A DNA stretch of 64,000 nucleotides from Chelativorans multitrophicus (GCF_011317445.1 NZ_JAAAPL010000003.1:620001-684000); one strand, 5' to 3'; counted from the stretch's first letter, positions 45,105 to 58,044 are shown. The notes: generated by a model from the sequence alone, not told the origin. Made by a program: numbers and translations.

Positions 45105-46003
45105 CGGGCGAAATTGGGAGAAATGCCGGCGGCGCGCGCGCCGTTATTGTCGTGTCGAGCCACGTGGCAAGGGGGTCCGTCGGCAACCGGGCTTCCGTCT
45201 TTGCGCTGGAGGCTCTTGGGCATCCGGTCTGGGCCGTCCCGACCGTTATTCTGCCGTGGCATCCCGGCCATGGGCGGGCGACGCGCATTGTGCCGCCTGC
45301 TGCGGATTTTGCGGCTCTGATGCGCGATCTGGAAAATGCCGCATGGCTCGGGGAGGTTGCGGCGGTGCTCACCGGTTATCTGGGAGAGGCATCACAGGCT
45401 GATGCCGTCGCTTCACTGGTGCGCGCGGTAAAGAAGAGAAATCCAAAGGCCTTCTATGTCTGCGATCCCATCATGGGAGATAAGGGAGGGCTTTACGTAC
45501 CGGAGGCGACGGCCGCTGCCATCCGGGATGTGCTGCTGCCGATTGCGGATGTAGCGACGCCGAATCTCTATGAGCTTGCCTGGATCGCGGGCCGTGATCT
45601 CGATACCCTCGAGGATGCCATGGCGGCGGCGGCAAGGGCGGGTCCTTCGGAAATGCTGGTCACATCCTCCCCCGCTTCCGCTCCGGATCGCATCGCTAAC
45701 CTGCTGCTTACGCCTCAAAATGCATATCTGGCGGAGCACCAAGCCATCGAGAATCCGACCAAAGGGCCGGGTGACCTCATGGCCGCGCTCTACACGGCTT
45801 GGCTCCTGAAAGGGCTGGCGCCTGGCGAGGCTTTGCAACGAGCAACGGCATCGGTTCTCGAAGCATTGGCTCGGGCGGGCAGACGCGGCGCCGACGAATT
45901 GATGCTGGAGACGGATGCTTCGAGCCTCTCGGAGCCGGCCGCCGCGGTGGAACTTCGCAAGCTGGCGCTGCCAGGGAATAATTTTCCGGAGCGAGGCCTT
46001 TAA
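45101..46003 (+). CDS. pdxY: Pyridoxal kinase PdxY-like
   Basis: A 300-residue ribokinase-like protein, coupled to the preceding small gene by ATGA. It has VVSSHVARGSVGNRASVFALEALGHPVWAVPTVILPWHPGHG, YVCDPIMGDKGGLYVPE, TPNLYELAWIAG and the anion-hole motif NPTKGPGDLMAALYTAWLL with catalytic Asp. It phosphorylates pyridoxal to pyridoxal 5'-phosphate in salvage. Confidence 0.9.
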   Translation: MTGEIGRNAGGARAVIVVSSHVARGSVGNRASVFALEALGHPVWAVPTVILPWHPGHGRATRIVPPAADFAALMRDLENAAWLGEVAAVLTGYLGEASQADAVASLVRAVKKRNPKAFYVCDPIMGDKGGLYVPEATAAAIRDVLLPIADVATPNLYELAWIAGRDLDTLEDAMAAAARAGPSEMLVTSSPASAPDRIANLLLTPQNAYLAEHQAIENPTKGPGDLMAALYTAWLLKGLAPGEALQRATASVLEALARAGRRGADELMLETDASSLSEPAAAVELRKLALPGNNFPERGL

Positions 46004-46047
46004 CCTGACGCTTGCCCAGCCGTTTAATCCCGGTTATTCGCAATGGC

Positions 46048-46692
46048 ATGGTGCATCTTCCTGAACGGCTTTTGGCCGGATATCGTAACTTCATGGCCGG
46101 GCGCTATAGCGCCGAGAGTGCTCGCTATCGATCCTTGGCCCGTGAGGGGCAGTCGCCGGAGACTATGGTGATCGCCTGCTGCGATTCCCGCGCCGCTCCC
46201 GAGACCATCTTCGATTCCGGCCCCGGCGAGCTCTTCGTCGTCCGCAACGTTGCCAATCTCGTGCCGCCCTATGCGCCGGATGAGTACCACCACGGCACCT
46301 CCGCGGCACTCGAATTTGCCGTGCAGAGCCTCAAGGTGAAAAACATCGTGGTCATGGGCCACGGGCGCTGCGGCGGTATCGGGGCTGCGCTGAACCCTTC
46401 CGCCGAGCCGCTTTCCCCCGGCGATTTTATTGGCAGATGGATGAGCCTTGTTGCTCCCGCGGCTGAGGCCGTCGCGGGTAACAAACTGCTCACGCCCGCC
46501 GAGCGGCAGACTGCGCTTGAGCGCATTTCTATCCGGTTTCAGGTCGAGAATCTGCGTAGCTTTCCCTGTGTGCGGATTCTGGAGCAGAAAGGGAAGCTGA
46601 CTCTCCATGGCGCCTGGTTCGATATATCGAGCGGCGAACTCTGGGTGATGGATCCGAATACCGGGGACTTCGCCCGCCCTGATCTAGGCTGA
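46048..46692 (+). CDS. Beta-class carbonic anhydrase
   Basis: A 214-residue protein from ATG 46048 (MVHLPERLLAGYRNFMAGRYS); a TTG at 46012 would lengthen it by twelve residues. The zinc site is CCDSR (Cys44, with Asp46 and Arg48), His105 and Cys108 in VMGHGRCGGIGAAL. It interconverts carbon dioxide and bicarbonate. Its last nine bases overlap the end of the convergent MFS gene. Confidence 0.93.
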   Translation: MVHLPERLLAGYRNFMAGRYSAESARYRSLAREGQSPETMVIACCDSRAAPETIFDSGPGELFVVRNVANLVPPYAPDEYHHGTSAALEFAVQSLKVKNIVVMGHGRCGGIGAALNPSAEPLSPGDFIGRWMSLVAPAAEAVAGNKLLTPAERQTALERISIRFQVENLRSFPCVRILEQKGKLTLHGAWFDISSGELWVMDPNTGDFARPDLG

Positions 46693-47937
46693 GATCTCGC
46701 TGGTCTCGATTATCACCGATGCCATTGCCGGCTCCGGCAGCCGCCGCCAAAAGAGCCATGCCAGGATGGCAATGGCGCCCATCGACGGGATCACAAGGCC
46801 CATTGCGAGCACCGGATCACCGATGAGGGCGGCAACGGAACCGCCCAGAAGTCCCGCGCCCATCTGCATGAAGCCGGCGAGCGAAGAGGCCGCACCCGCA
46901 ATATGCGGGAATGGGGCAAGGGAGGCCGTCATCATGGCCGGCATAATGAAGGCAATGCCATAGGAAAAAAAGCCGACAGGCACCATCACTCGCAGGAAGG
47001 TTGGTGAAGCGGCGTTGAGGGAAACCGCGAGCAGCGTGCTTCCAATCGCGATAAAGCAGAGACCGGCGGGCACGAGCTGGGGCGCGCGGAAGCGGCCCAG
47101 GAGAAAGCGGACGCAGAGCGAGCCGGCAAAAAACATGCCGGATTGCATTAGCATGCCCACCCCGAACTGCGAAGGCGTAAGGCCGACCCGGCCCATGAGT
47201 ACGAACGGCAGTATGGTTGCCTGTGAATACACGGCGCCGATACTGCCGGCTATGATCAGGCTGGAGGAAAGGAAATAGGGGCTCCGCAGCAGAGTCGTAT
47301 AGGCACTTGCAAGTCCCCGCGGGCTGATGCGTGAGAGATCACGCGTGACGGTTTCCCGCAGAAAAAAATGCACCACGACGACGATTGCCGCGCCGAGCGC
47401 GAACATTGCCAGGAATATGGCATGCCAGCCGAAAAACTCCATGATGAGGCCGCCGATTGTTGGGGCCAGTGCCGGCGCCGCGGCGAGGATCAGACCGATC
47501 AGGTTCATGATCCGAGCCGACTGCTCGTGCGTGAACAGATCGCGCACCACAGCGCGCGAGATTGCAATGCCAGCGGCCGCTCCCACCCCCTGCAGGAAAC
47601 GAGCCGCCATTAGCATTTCCACGCTGGGCGCCGACAAGGCGATCAGGCTTGCCAAGGCATAGATGGCAATGAAGCAAGTGGTCACGGGCTTTCGCCCCAA
47701 ACCGTCGGACAGGGGCCCGCAGAAAAGCTGCGCGAACGCAAAGCCGGCAAAATAGAGCGACAGCGTCATCTTGACCGCCGCTTCTGTCGTGCCGAATGCC
47801 GAGACGATCTCCGGCATGGCCGGCGTATAGAGAGCCATCGAGGTCGGTCCGATGGCCACCAGCATGGCGCCGAGCACGCTTACGCGCCGCTCGCTCATGA
47901 GGGGAGCGGGCTGATTGCGGTCCACCGACTTCAGCAT
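46684..47937 (-). CDS. MFS multidrug efflux transporter, Bcr/CflA-like
   Basis: A 417-residue twelve-helix protein from ATG 47937. Features of the Bcr/CflA drug-resistance branch are LGAMLVAIGPTSMALYTPAMPEIVSAFGTTEAAVKMTLSLYFAGFAFAQLFCGPLSDGLGRKPV and RFLQGVGAAAGIAISRAVVRDL (motif C region). It should export drugs by proton antiport. The marR-like gene ends one base before its start, so the two are one operon. Confidence 0.9.
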   Translation of the reverse strand: MLKSVDRNQPAPLMSERRVSVLGAMLVAIGPTSMALYTPAMPEIVSAFGTTEAAVKMTLSLYFAGFAFAQLFCGPLSDGLGRKPVTTCFIAIYALASLIALSAPSVEMLMAARFLQGVGAAAGIAISRAVVRDLFTHEQSARIMNLIGLILAAAPALAPTIGGLIMEFFGWHAIFLAMFALGAAIVVVVHFFLRETVTRDLSRISPRGLASAYTTLLRSPYFLSSSLIIAGSIGAVYSQATILPFVLMGRVGLTPSQFGVGMLMQSGMFFAGSLCVRFLLGRFRAPQLVPAGLCFIAIGSTLLAVSLNAASPTFLRVMVPVGFFSYGIAFIMPAMMTASLAPFPHIAGAASSLAGFMQMGAGLLGGSVAALIGDPVLAMGLVIPSMGAIAILAWLFWRRLPEPAMASVIIETSEISA

Positions 47938-48399
47938 TTATTCACGGCCGCTTTCTTCAGCAGCCGGCGAAAAATTCAAGCGCACCTTCTGCAGAAGCTG
48001 TCTGAGCGTTTCCCATTCTTCCTCGCTCAGTCCCTCCCGCGCGCGCCCGCGCACCGCCGCCGTTGCCCTCATGATCGCCTGAAGCGCTTCGTCGGCCGCC
48101 GGCGTGAGCCGGACAAGTTTCGCGCGGCGATCGGACGGATCGGACACCCGCTGAACCAAGCCTCTGTCTTCGAGCCGGTCCACGTAGGTGCTCAGCGTCA
48201 TCGCCTCCAACCCCATGCGATCGGCAAGCACGTTCTGGCGGACCTCGCCGGCGCGCGCCGCATGGAGCAGGGTACGTGCCTCCCCCGGGGTCAGGCCTAT
48301 ACCTTCATCGACGATGCGCTGGTCAAGATCGGCCCTTATCAGCCGCGCGAGATCGGTGAGCAGAAAACCAAAGGTGTTCGTGTCGATCGTGATGCTCAC
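47938..48399 (-). CDS. MarR-family transcriptional regulator
   Basis: A 153-residue winged-helix protein from ATG 48399. The DNA-binding part is QNVLADRMGLEAMTLSTYVDRLEDRGLVQRVSDPSDRRAKLVRLTPAADEAL, with the DRRAK wing typical of MarR. Placed immediately upstream of the MFS pump, it likely represses the pair; a dyad in front of it is a candidate operator. Confidence 0.92.
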   Translation of the reverse strand: MSITIDTNTFGFLLTDLARLIRADLDQRIVDEGIGLTPGEARTLLHAARAGEVRQNVLADRMGLEAMTLSTYVDRLEDRGLVQRVSDPSDRRAKLVRLTPAADEALQAIMRATAAVRGRAREGLSEEEWETLRQLLQKVRLNFSPAAEESGRE

Positions 48400-48416
48400 G
48401 CGGCCCCAAGGGAATT

Positions 48417-48431
48417 GTAAGATTTACTTAC
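48417..48431 (-). promoter_or_regulatory. Putative MarR operator
   Basis: GTAAG-ATTTA-CTTAC is a perfect inverted repeat 18 bases upstream of the marR start, in an AT-rich patch suited to a promoter. MarR proteins bind such short palindromes; the assignment is inferred from position. Confidence 0.5.
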
Positions 48432-48536
48432 TATTTGGTTTAACGGTTATTGCGATGAAGTCAAGTCTGGCACGTCCGTCGCGAGCCTATTCGACCACAC
48501 CTCATACTATGTGAGCTCTCTCGCATCCACCCCTTA

Positions 48537-49058
48537 TCAATTGGATTCGACAACGCCGCAGGCGATGCGGTCGCCAGAATTCCCTGCGGGTTGGCTCTCA
48601 TAGTCGTCCGGTTGGGCGTGCAGCACGACTGCGGAACCGTCGCCGTCGAGAAGAGGATTGTCGTCGCTCTCGGAGAGCGAAACGTCGTGGAGAAAGAACT
48701 CGACCTTGAGCGTGCCGTTCTGGCCGACATGGACGTTTGGCAGATCGCCCGGATGCGGTCCCTCCGGGCTATTGATCCCGTGCTGGGAATCGCCTGCGAG
48801 GTGACCGCCTGCGGACCTGAAGCCATCCTGCGGGTTGCAGTCGCCCGTTTCATGAATGTGGAAGCCATGCTCGCCGGGGGGCAGGTCGGTCATTTCCACC
48901 AGCATGTTGACGACGCCGGAGGGCAGTTGCGTGAAGATTACCGTCCCGACCTCCTTGCCATTTGCATCCATCATGTTTGCCGTAGCCTGCTTATCCTGGG
49001 CGTAGGCAAAGGATAGTGGCAGCATGGCTATGAGTGTCGCCGTGGCAGTTACTCGCAT
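48537..49058 (-). CDS. sodC: Cu/Zn superoxide dismutase
   Basis: A 173-residue protein from ATG 49058, with GGAGAGATTGCA upstream. A signal peptide ends at FAYAQ (about residue 20). Metal-site motifs are GEHGFHIHETGDC, GGHLAGDSQHGINSPEGPHPGDLPNVHVG and GDGSAVVLHAQPDDYES. It dismutes superoxide in the periplasm. It stands alone; a 276-base gap to atpC follows upstream and holds the atp terminator near 49290. Confidence 0.94.
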   Translation of the reverse strand: MRVTATATLIAMLPLSFAYAQDKQATANMMDANGKEVGTVIFTQLPSGVVNMLVEMTDLPPGEHGFHIHETGDCNPQDGFRSAGGHLAGDSQHGINSPEGPHPGDLPNVHVGQNGTLKVEFFLHDVSLSESDDNPLLDGDGSAVVLHAQPDDYESQPAGNSGDRIACGVVESN

Positions 49059-49277
49059 TGCAATCTCTCCTAATATGAAGACGCTAGTCCAGCATCGTTG
49101 CCGAGACGCCCGGCATTGAAAATGCCTCTTGAACCATTTCACACCTGATGCGGGACGCTACTCAATCAGCGTCAACTCTGTGTGGAAGTCCTGTTTAACC
49201 GATTGTTGCCGGGGCACGGATCAATGGGTGAACAGGGAAACGGAAATTTTGTTTCATCCGGAACTGGAATATGGGCG

Positions 49278-49305
49278 ACAAAAAAGCCGGCGTTTCCGCC
49301 GGCTT
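49278..49305 (-). terminator. Intrinsic terminator of the atp operon
   Basis: AGCCGGCG (49285-49292) pairs with CGCCGGCT (49297-49304) with loop TTTC. On the minus strand it is followed by TTTTTTGTCGC. It lies about 30 bases past the atpC stop. Confidence 0.9.
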
Positions 49306-49334
49306 CAGGATTTGGTTTGATGCGCTGATGCTGA

Positions 49335-49742
49335 TCAGGCAGGCAGAAGAGCGCCTTCCAGCGTGGTGAGCTGACCCAGAAATTCCTCGGCCTTTGTACG
49401 GGTCTCGTGGTCTCTCGCGCCCTGCACCTCCGCCCGAACCTCCTCGATGCGTCGGGCAAGGTCCGCGCGGTCGAGTTCCTTTACCCGCGTGGCGGATTCG
49501 GCAAGCAACCGGCAACCGTCCGGTGTGATGTCCGCGAAGCCGCCGAAGACAACGAACTGCTCTCGCTCCGACCCGGCCCTAACGACCGTGATGACGCCGG
49601 GCTTTATGCCGGTCATGACCGGCGCGTGTTCCGCCATGACCGTCATTTCCCCTTCCGTTCCGGGGATGACGACCTGCTCCACTTCCTCTGAAAGAAGAAG
49701 CCTCTCGGGAGAAACGAGCTCGAATGTGAAGGTTTTTGCCAT
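49335..49742 (-). CDS. atpC: F1 ATP synthase epsilon subunit
   Basis: A 135-residue protein from ATG 49742. It shows the beta-sandwich start FTFELVSPERLLLSEEVEQVVIPGTEGEMTVMAEHAPVMTGIKPGVITV and a C-terminal helical part. It is part of the rotor stalk and inhibits hydrolysis. It is separated from atpD by 98 bases that hold an intergenic palindromic repeat, an unusual break in a compact operon. Confidence 0.96.
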   Translation of the reverse strand: MAKTFTFELVSPERLLLSEEVEQVVIPGTEGEMTVMAEHAPVMTGIKPGVITVVRAGSEREQFVVFGGFADITPDGCRLLAESATRVKELDRADLARRIEEVRAEVQGARDHETRTKAEEFLGQLTTLEGALLPA

Positions 49743-49744
49743 GG

Positions 49745-49840
49745 ATCATCAGCGAGTAGGGAACAGCAAACAGCGAGTCGTTTTCTTACTCTGCGGTTCG
49801 CCAATCCCCTATTCGCTACTCCCTATTCGCTATTCGCTTC

Positions 49841-49841
<1 letters not shown>
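49745..49841. repeat. Imperfect palindromic intergenic repeat, copy 2, between atpD and atpC
   Basis: The left end AGCGAGTAGGGAACAG and the right end ACTCCCTATTCGCTATTCGC are near inverted copies. Its reverse complement starts GAAGCGAATAGCGAATAGGG, close to the start of the element at 36034-36117. It fills the atpD-atpC gap. Confidence 0.6.
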
Positions 49842-51421
<1,580 letters not shown>

Positions 51422-52294
51422 TTAGAGCGCTTCCGCGCCCGAAATGATTTCGATCAGTTCTTTGGTGATCTGCGCCTGGCGCTGGCGGTTGTAGGTGATC
51501 GTCAGCTTGTTGATCATCTCGCCCGCATTGCGCGTCGCGTTGTCCATGGCGGTCATCTTGGCGCCCATTTCGCCCGCAGCATTTTCGAGCAGCGCCCGGA
51601 AGATCTGCACCGCGATGTTGCGCGGAATGAGATCTGCAAGAATTGCACCGGCATCCGGCTCATATTCATAGATGGCGCCAGTGCTCTCACCCTCCGCCTG
51701 CGGAACGGCAGCCGGAATGATCTGCTGCTCCGTCGGAATCTGGCTGATGACCGACTTGAAGCGCGAATAGATCAGGGTGCAGACGTCGAACTCGCCGGCC
51801 TCGAAAAGCCCGATGACCTTTTTTGCGATCGCGTCGGCATTCGCGAAACCGATCTGCTTGACCTCGCGCAGCTCGATCCGGTCGATCACAAGCTTGCCGA
51901 AATCGCGCCGCAGCAGATCATAACCCTTCTTACCGACGGTAATGATCTTCACCTGCCTGCCGTTGGCCTGAAGCTTGCGGATATGCTCGCGCGCCAGCCT
52001 TGCGATCTGGCTGTTGAAGCTTCCGGCCAGGCCACGGTCGGCTGTGCAGACAACGACCAGATGCACGTCATCCTTGCCGGTGCCGGCCATCAGCGGCGGC
52101 GCGTCGGCTCCGGAAATGGATGCAGACACATTGGCAAGCACCGCGTCCATGCGTTCCGCATAGGGGCGCGCCGCTTCCGCTGCCTCCTGGGCGCGACGCA
52201 GCTTCGCCGCGGCGACCATCTGCATCGCCTTGGTGATTTTCTGCGTCGCCTTAACGGAGGCGATCCGGTTGCGAAGGTCTTTCAGCGAAGGCAT
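51422..52294 (-). CDS. atpG: F1 ATP synthase gamma subunit
   Basis: A 290-residue protein from ATG 52294. It starts [36 protein letters not shown] and ends [41 protein letters not shown], the two coiled-coil ends of the central stalk. It turns inside the alpha3-beta3 ring. It lies 12 bases after atpA and 21 bases before atpD. Confidence 0.97.
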   Translation of the reverse strand: MPSLKDLRNRIASVKATQKITKAMQMVAAAKLRRAQEAAEAARPYAERMDAVLANVSASISGADAPPLMAGTGKDDVHLVVVCTADRGLAGSFNSQIARLAREHIRKLQANGRQVKIITVGKKGYDLLRRDFGKLVIDRIELREVKQIGFANADAIAKKVIGLFEAGEFDVCTLIYSRFKSVISQIPTEQQIIPAAVPQAEGESTGAIYEYEPDAGAILADLIPRNIAVQIFRALLENAAGEMGAKMTAMDNATRNAGEMINKLTITYNRQRQAQITKELIEIISGAEAL

Positions 52295-52306
52295 GAGCGC
52301 TCAACC

Positions 52307-53835
<1,529 letters not shown>

Positions 53836-53836
<1 letters not shown>

Positions 53837-54396
53837 CAGCCGACCTCTTTCAGTGCAAGCTTGAGCGAATTGAGTTTAGTCTTGAGTGACGTATCGATCT
53901 GGCGCGAGCCGACCTTGACGATCAGGCCTGCGAGGAGGGACGGATCGACCGTGACCTTCACCGTCACATCCTTCCCGACAACAGATTTCAGTGCAGCCTT
54001 GAGCTCGCGCTCCTGTTCTGCCGAAAGCGCGTGAGCAGAGGTGACCTCAGCGGCGGTTTCGCCGCGTGCCTCCGCAGCAATTTCGCGGAAGGCCCGGATC
54101 ATTTGCGGCACCGCGAAGAGCCGGCGGTTGCGCGCGACCAAGCGCAGGAAATTACCGACAAGGCCGCTGATCCGAGCGCGGTCGAGCACCGCGCCGAGAG
54201 CCTTCAACTGCTCATCGGCGGAAAAAACCGGGCTTTTGATCAGGCGCTTGAGATCTTCGCTGCCTTCGAGCATCTCCTCGAATCGGACGAGATCTCCTTC
54301 CACAACCGAGACGGCGCCTGTTTCCTGCGCCAATTCGAACAGCGAGCGTGCATAACGCCCAGCTACCCCGGAGATCATCGAGCCAGATTGTGCCAC
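53836..54396 (-). CDS. atpH: F1 ATP synthase delta subunit
   Basis: A 186-residue protein from GTG 54396 (ATG 54378 is possible but would remove six usual residues). It has [63 protein letters not shown] and the end [37 protein letters not shown]. It joins F1 to the outer stalk. First gene of atpHAGDC; F0 genes are coded elsewhere, as in other alphaproteobacteria. Confidence 0.96.
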
Positions 54397-54652
54397 GGGA
54401 TCAGGTCTCTTCTCACAAGCTTGGAGGTCGCGAGATTTGGCAAAAGCCGATGACTCGGGCTAAATCTCTGACCTTGTTGATAAGTTCAACGCGGGGAGTA
54501 GGAGCGCAGCCATCCCCCCGGCCGAAAGCCGGAATGCCGTCTAGCACAGGCTTACGGGACTCGCAACACAGCGAGGCTCAAGGATTTACGCCCCTTTTTG
54601 TCGCATGTGGGCCCGATCCGGCCCGCTTGTCCTGCGAACGCGCCGTTCCCGC

Positions 54653-55015
54653 TCAGTCGACAAGACCGAGCACAAAGGCCAGCGGCAATGCGGCCATAAG
54701 AAGTGTTGCGGCAAGCCATATCAGTTTGCCCGCGACGCTGCCCTTGTCGAACACCAGTGAGAGAAGTTGCCCCAGCGCCGCCAGCGCCCAGCCTATGCCC
54801 ATTGCAAGGTATATCAGTGGCTGGGCGAAAACTATGGCCGAAAGCCCGATCCCGGCATAAAAGCCTCCCAAGGCGCGAGCGCTGTGCGCGGAAGGAGCGA
54901 CACCGGCAATCCCCGGCGCAATCAGGTGCAGGAGGCCCAAAAGCACCGTGAGCACTGCGCCCGTCCAGGCCAGCCACTCGCCGAGGCTATAGGGCCAGGG
55001 AAACACGAAATCCAT
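54653..55015 (-). CDS. Small polytopic membrane protein of unknown function
   Basis: A 120-residue protein from ATG 55015 with about four hydrophobic helices (LAWTGAVLTVLLGLLHLIAPGIAG; ALGGFYAGIGLSAIVFAQPLIYLAMGIGWALAALGQLLSLVF; and KLIWLAATLLMAALPLAFVLGLV). It lies between priA and atpH on the same strand. Related small proteins are found at this place in rhizobia, but I know no firm function. The 256 bases from its end to atpH hold no gene. Confidence 0.75.
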   Translation of the reverse strand: MDFVFPWPYSLGEWLAWTGAVLTVLLGLLHLIAPGIAGVAPSAHSARALGGFYAGIGLSAIVFAQPLIYLAMGIGWALAALGQLLSLVFDKGSVAGKLIWLAATLLMAALPLAFVLGLVD

Positions 55016-55105
55016 ATCGTCACTCCTGTCGACGAGTCGTCCAGCGCTATAGCCGATTCGAAGACCGCGGTGCAGGAGGTTCCGGGGAAATCGCTGACCT
55101 CCCGC

Positions 55106-57286
55106 TCAGAGGAAGCTTTGCGGGTCGATATCGACCTGCACGCGCACGGAGCCGCGCGGCTTTTCGGCTCTTTCCAAGAGGCGCTTAAAATAGGTCTGGA
55201 TGTCCGCGCGGCGTGTGCCCTGCACGAGCAGGCGGAACCTGTGGCGGCCCGCGACAAGCGCCAGCGGCGCTTCAGCCGGACCGAAAATATCGATCTCAGT
55301 TGCGGCGGGGGCGGCGCGGCGGAGCGCGCGGGCGTAACCCTCCGCTTCCTGCCTTGTAGCCGCGCTGACAATGATGGAGGCCAGCCGCCCAAATGGCGGC
55401 AGGCCCGCGCGCTCCCGTTCCGCGATCTCCCGCTCGTAAAAGGTTTCCGCATCGCCGGAAATGAGCGCCCGCATGACAGGGTGTTCCGGTTGGTAGGTCT
55501 GCAGGAGGCCCGTGCTCTTCTTGCCGGATCGCCCGGCCCGGCCGGTCACCTGGGACAGGAGCTGGAAAGTGCGCTCGGCGGCGCGCGGGTCGCCATTGGC
55601 AAGGCCGAGATCGGCATCGACCACGCCGACCAGCGTCATCGAGGGGAAGTTGTGTCCCTTGGCGACAAGCTGTGTGCCGACGACGATGTCAGCCTCCCCC
55701 GCCGCAATCGCCTCCAGTTCCAGCCGCAACCGCTTGACGCCCATAAGATCCGAGGAGAGGACGATCGTGCGCGCTTCGGGGAAATGCCGGTCGACCTCTT
55801 CCGCTATGCGCTCCACGCCAGGACCGCAGGGCACGAGGTGGTCGAGCGTGCCGCATTCGGGGCAAGCCTCAGGCGAAGGTTCGTTATGGCCGCAGTGGTG
55901 GCAGAGGAGCTGGCGCCGGAAGCGGTGCTCGACCAGCCAGCTTGAGCAGTTGGGGCACTGGAACCTGTGGCCGCAAACGCGGCAAAGCGTAAGTGGGGCA
56001 TAGCCCCGGCGGTTAAGGAAGAGGAGGGCCTGCTCCCTGCGCTCGATTGTGCGGCCGATCGCCTCGATCAGAACCGGCGAAAGAAAGCCGCCGCGCTCGG
56101 GCGGAGAGCGGCGCATGTCGATCGCGCGCAGCTCGGGCATCGCCGCATCGGCGAAACGGGCGGAAAGTACGATGCGCTCGTAACGTCCCTGGTCCGCATT
56201 GACGCGGCTCTCGAGCGATGGCGTGGCGGAGGCGAGCACGACGGGAAAGTTCCCCAATCGCCCGCGCACCACGCTCATATCGCGGGCGTTGTAGAAAACA
56301 CGGTCTTCCTGCTTGTAGGCCGGATCATGCTCCTCATCGACCACGATCAGGCCGAGATCGCGGAACGGCAGAAAGAGCGCCGAGCGCGCGCCGGCCACAA
56401 CGCGTACCTGCCCCTCCGCCACCTGGCGCCAGACCCGCTCGCGCTTCCTGGGCGCCAGATCCGAATGCCACTCTGCCGGCTTGGCGCCGAAGCGGTCGTG
56501 GAAGCGGTCGAGAAAAGCTTGGGTGAGCGCGATTTCCGGCAACAGGATGAGCACCTGCTTGCCGCGATCAAGCGCGGCGGCGACTGCCTCGAAATAGACC
56601 TCCGTCTTGCCGGAGCCGGTCACTCCGTCCAGCAGAGTGACGCTGAACGCATTTGCACCGGCCTTCTCGCGCAGGCGCTCGGCGGCGAGCTTCTGGTCCG
56701 GCATGAATTCCGGCCGGCTGAACTCCGTGTCGGGCAGGGGAACGAGCGGCTGAGGGGGAAGCTCGACGCGCTCGAAAACGCCCTGTGCAAGCAGCCCGTC
56801 GACCACAGTGCTCGACACGCCGGCCGCATGGGCAAGGCCGGAGCGCGTCCAGGCCTGGCCATCGGCGGCGTAATGAAGAACGCGTTCGCGCGCTGCCGTC
56901 ATCCGGTCAGGCCGAATGGCTGTAAGCCGCAGCCCTTCCACAAGAGGTTCCGGATCAAAGGCGGCAGGCGCCCGCAGGGCCATCCGCGCCACGAGGCCGG
57001 GCGGGGAGAGCGTGTAGGCAGCCACCCATTCGATAAAACGGCGCATCTGCGCCTGCAGGGGCGGGCATTCGAATACCTGCGCGATTTCCCTCAGCTTCCT
57101 CGATTCCACCGGCTCGCCATCGCCGTCCCAAGCAACGCCCGCCACTTCGCGCGGGCCCAGCGGCACGCGAAGGATCGAGCCGGGCTCAACGCGCATACCG
57201 TCCGGCACCGCATAGGAGTAAGGCCGATTCGCCGGCATGGGGACCATGACGGGAATCACGCGCCTCGTGTTCGAATCTTCTCTCAT
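55106..57286 (-). CDS. priA: Primosomal replication protein N' (helicase)
   Basis: A 726-residue protein from ATG 57286. The N-terminal 3'-end-binding domain (about 1-110), winged helix (about 130-180), Walker A DGVTGSGKTEVYFEA (220-234) and Walker B VVDEEHD (315-321) are seen, then LASATPSLES and the zinc-binding CRVCGHRFQCPNCSSWL..LCHHCGHNEPSPEACPECG, inserted in the helicase core as in all PriA. It restarts collapsed forks by loading DnaB. Confidence 0.96.
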   Translation of the reverse strand: MREDSNTRRVIPVMVPMPANRPYSYAVPDGMRVEPGSILRVPLGPREVAGVAWDGDGEPVESRKLREIAQVFECPPLQAQMRRFIEWVAAYTLSPPGLVARMALRAPAAFDPEPLVEGLRLTAIRPDRMTAARERVLHYAADGQAWTRSGLAHAAGVSSTVVDGLLAQGVFERVELPPQPLVPLPDTEFSRPEFMPDQKLAAERLREKAGANAFSVTLLDGVTGSGKTEVYFEAVAAALDRGKQVLILLPEIALTQAFLDRFHDRFGAKPAEWHSDLAPRKRERVWRQVAEGQVRVVAGARSALFLPFRDLGLIVVDEEHDPAYKQEDRVFYNARDMSVVRGRLGNFPVVLASATPSLESRVNADQGRYERIVLSARFADAAMPELRAIDMRRSPPERGGFLSPVLIEAIGRTIERREQALLFLNRRGYAPLTLCRVCGHRFQCPNCSSWLVEHRFRRQLLCHHCGHNEPSPEACPECGTLDHLVPCGPGVERIAEEVDRHFPEARTIVLSSDLMGVKRLRLELEAIAAGEADIVVGTQLVAKGHNFPSMTLVGVVDADLGLANGDPRAAERTFQLLSQVTGRAGRSGKKSTGLLQTYQPEHPVMRALISGDAETFYEREIAERERAGLPPFGRLASIIVSAATRQEAEGYARALRRAAPAATEIDIFGPAEAPLALVAGRHRFRLLVQGTRRADIQTYFKRLLERAEKPRGSVRVQVDIDPQSFL

Positions 57287-57379
57287 TGAGCGTGACCTTG
57301 CCCTTTTCTTGGATTAGAGCAAGGCCGAGCTTAAATTGGAGCGGAAAATGGCCGACAGGCGCCCGCGAAGGAGAGAACC

Positions 57380-58033
57380 ATGAAGTTTTTCGTCGACACC
57401 GCCGATGTGAACGAAATCCGCGAACTGAGCGAAACAGGGCTTCTGGACGGGGTGACGACGAACCCCTCGCTCATCATGAAGTCGGGCCGGCCTATTCTCG
57501 AGGTCACGAGGGAAATCTGCGAGATCGTCGACGGACCGGTGTCGGCGGAGGTCACCGCGGTCGATTTCAAGGAAATGATGCGCGAAGCAGACATTCTTTC
57601 AAAGATTGCCGATAACATTGCCATCAAAGTGCCGCTGACGATGGACGGGCTCAAGGCCTGCAAGGCGCTCACCTCCAGCGGCCGGATGGTGAATGTCACC
57701 CTCTGCTTCTCCGCCAATCAGGCGCTGCTTGCGGCCAAGGCCGGCGCTACGTTCATCTCGCCCTTTATCGGCCGGATCGACGACATGGGCATCGACGGCA
57801 TGGAACTGATCGCGGAGATCCGCACAATTTACGACAATTACGATTTCGATACGGAAATTCTCGCCGCATCGATTCGCTCGGTCAATCATGTCAAGCAGGC
57901 GGCTATCATCGGCGCCGATGTCGCTACCGTTCCGCCAGCGGTGCTGAAATCGCTCGTGAAGCACCCGCTCACCGACAAGGGACTCGAAGCGTTCCTGGCG
58001 GATTGGGCCAAGACCGGCCAGAAAATCGGCTGA
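57380..58033 (+). CDS. tal: Fructose-6-phosphate aldolase/transaldolase-like (small transaldolase)
   Basis: A 217-residue TIM barrel from ATG 57380 (GAAGGAGAGAACC upstream). It has [50 protein letters not shown] with Schiff-base Lys83, and [22 protein letters not shown] [32 protein letters not shown], with [16 protein letters not shown] at the end. The short transaldolase/FSA subfamily cannot be divided by eye. It serves the pentose phosphate pathway. Followed by two hairpins. Confidence 0.9.
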   Translation: MKFFVDTADVNEIRELSETGLLDGVTTNPSLIMKSGRPILEVTREICEIVDGPVSAEVTAVDFKEMMREADILSKIADNIAIKVPLTMDGLKACKALTSSGRMVNVTLCFSANQALLAAKAGATFISPFIGRIDDMGIDGMELIAEIRTIYDNYDFDTEILAASIRSVNHVKQAAIIGADVATVPPAVLKSLVKHPLTDKGLEAFLADWAKTGQKIG

Positions 58034-58044
58034 AGATGAGGCGA

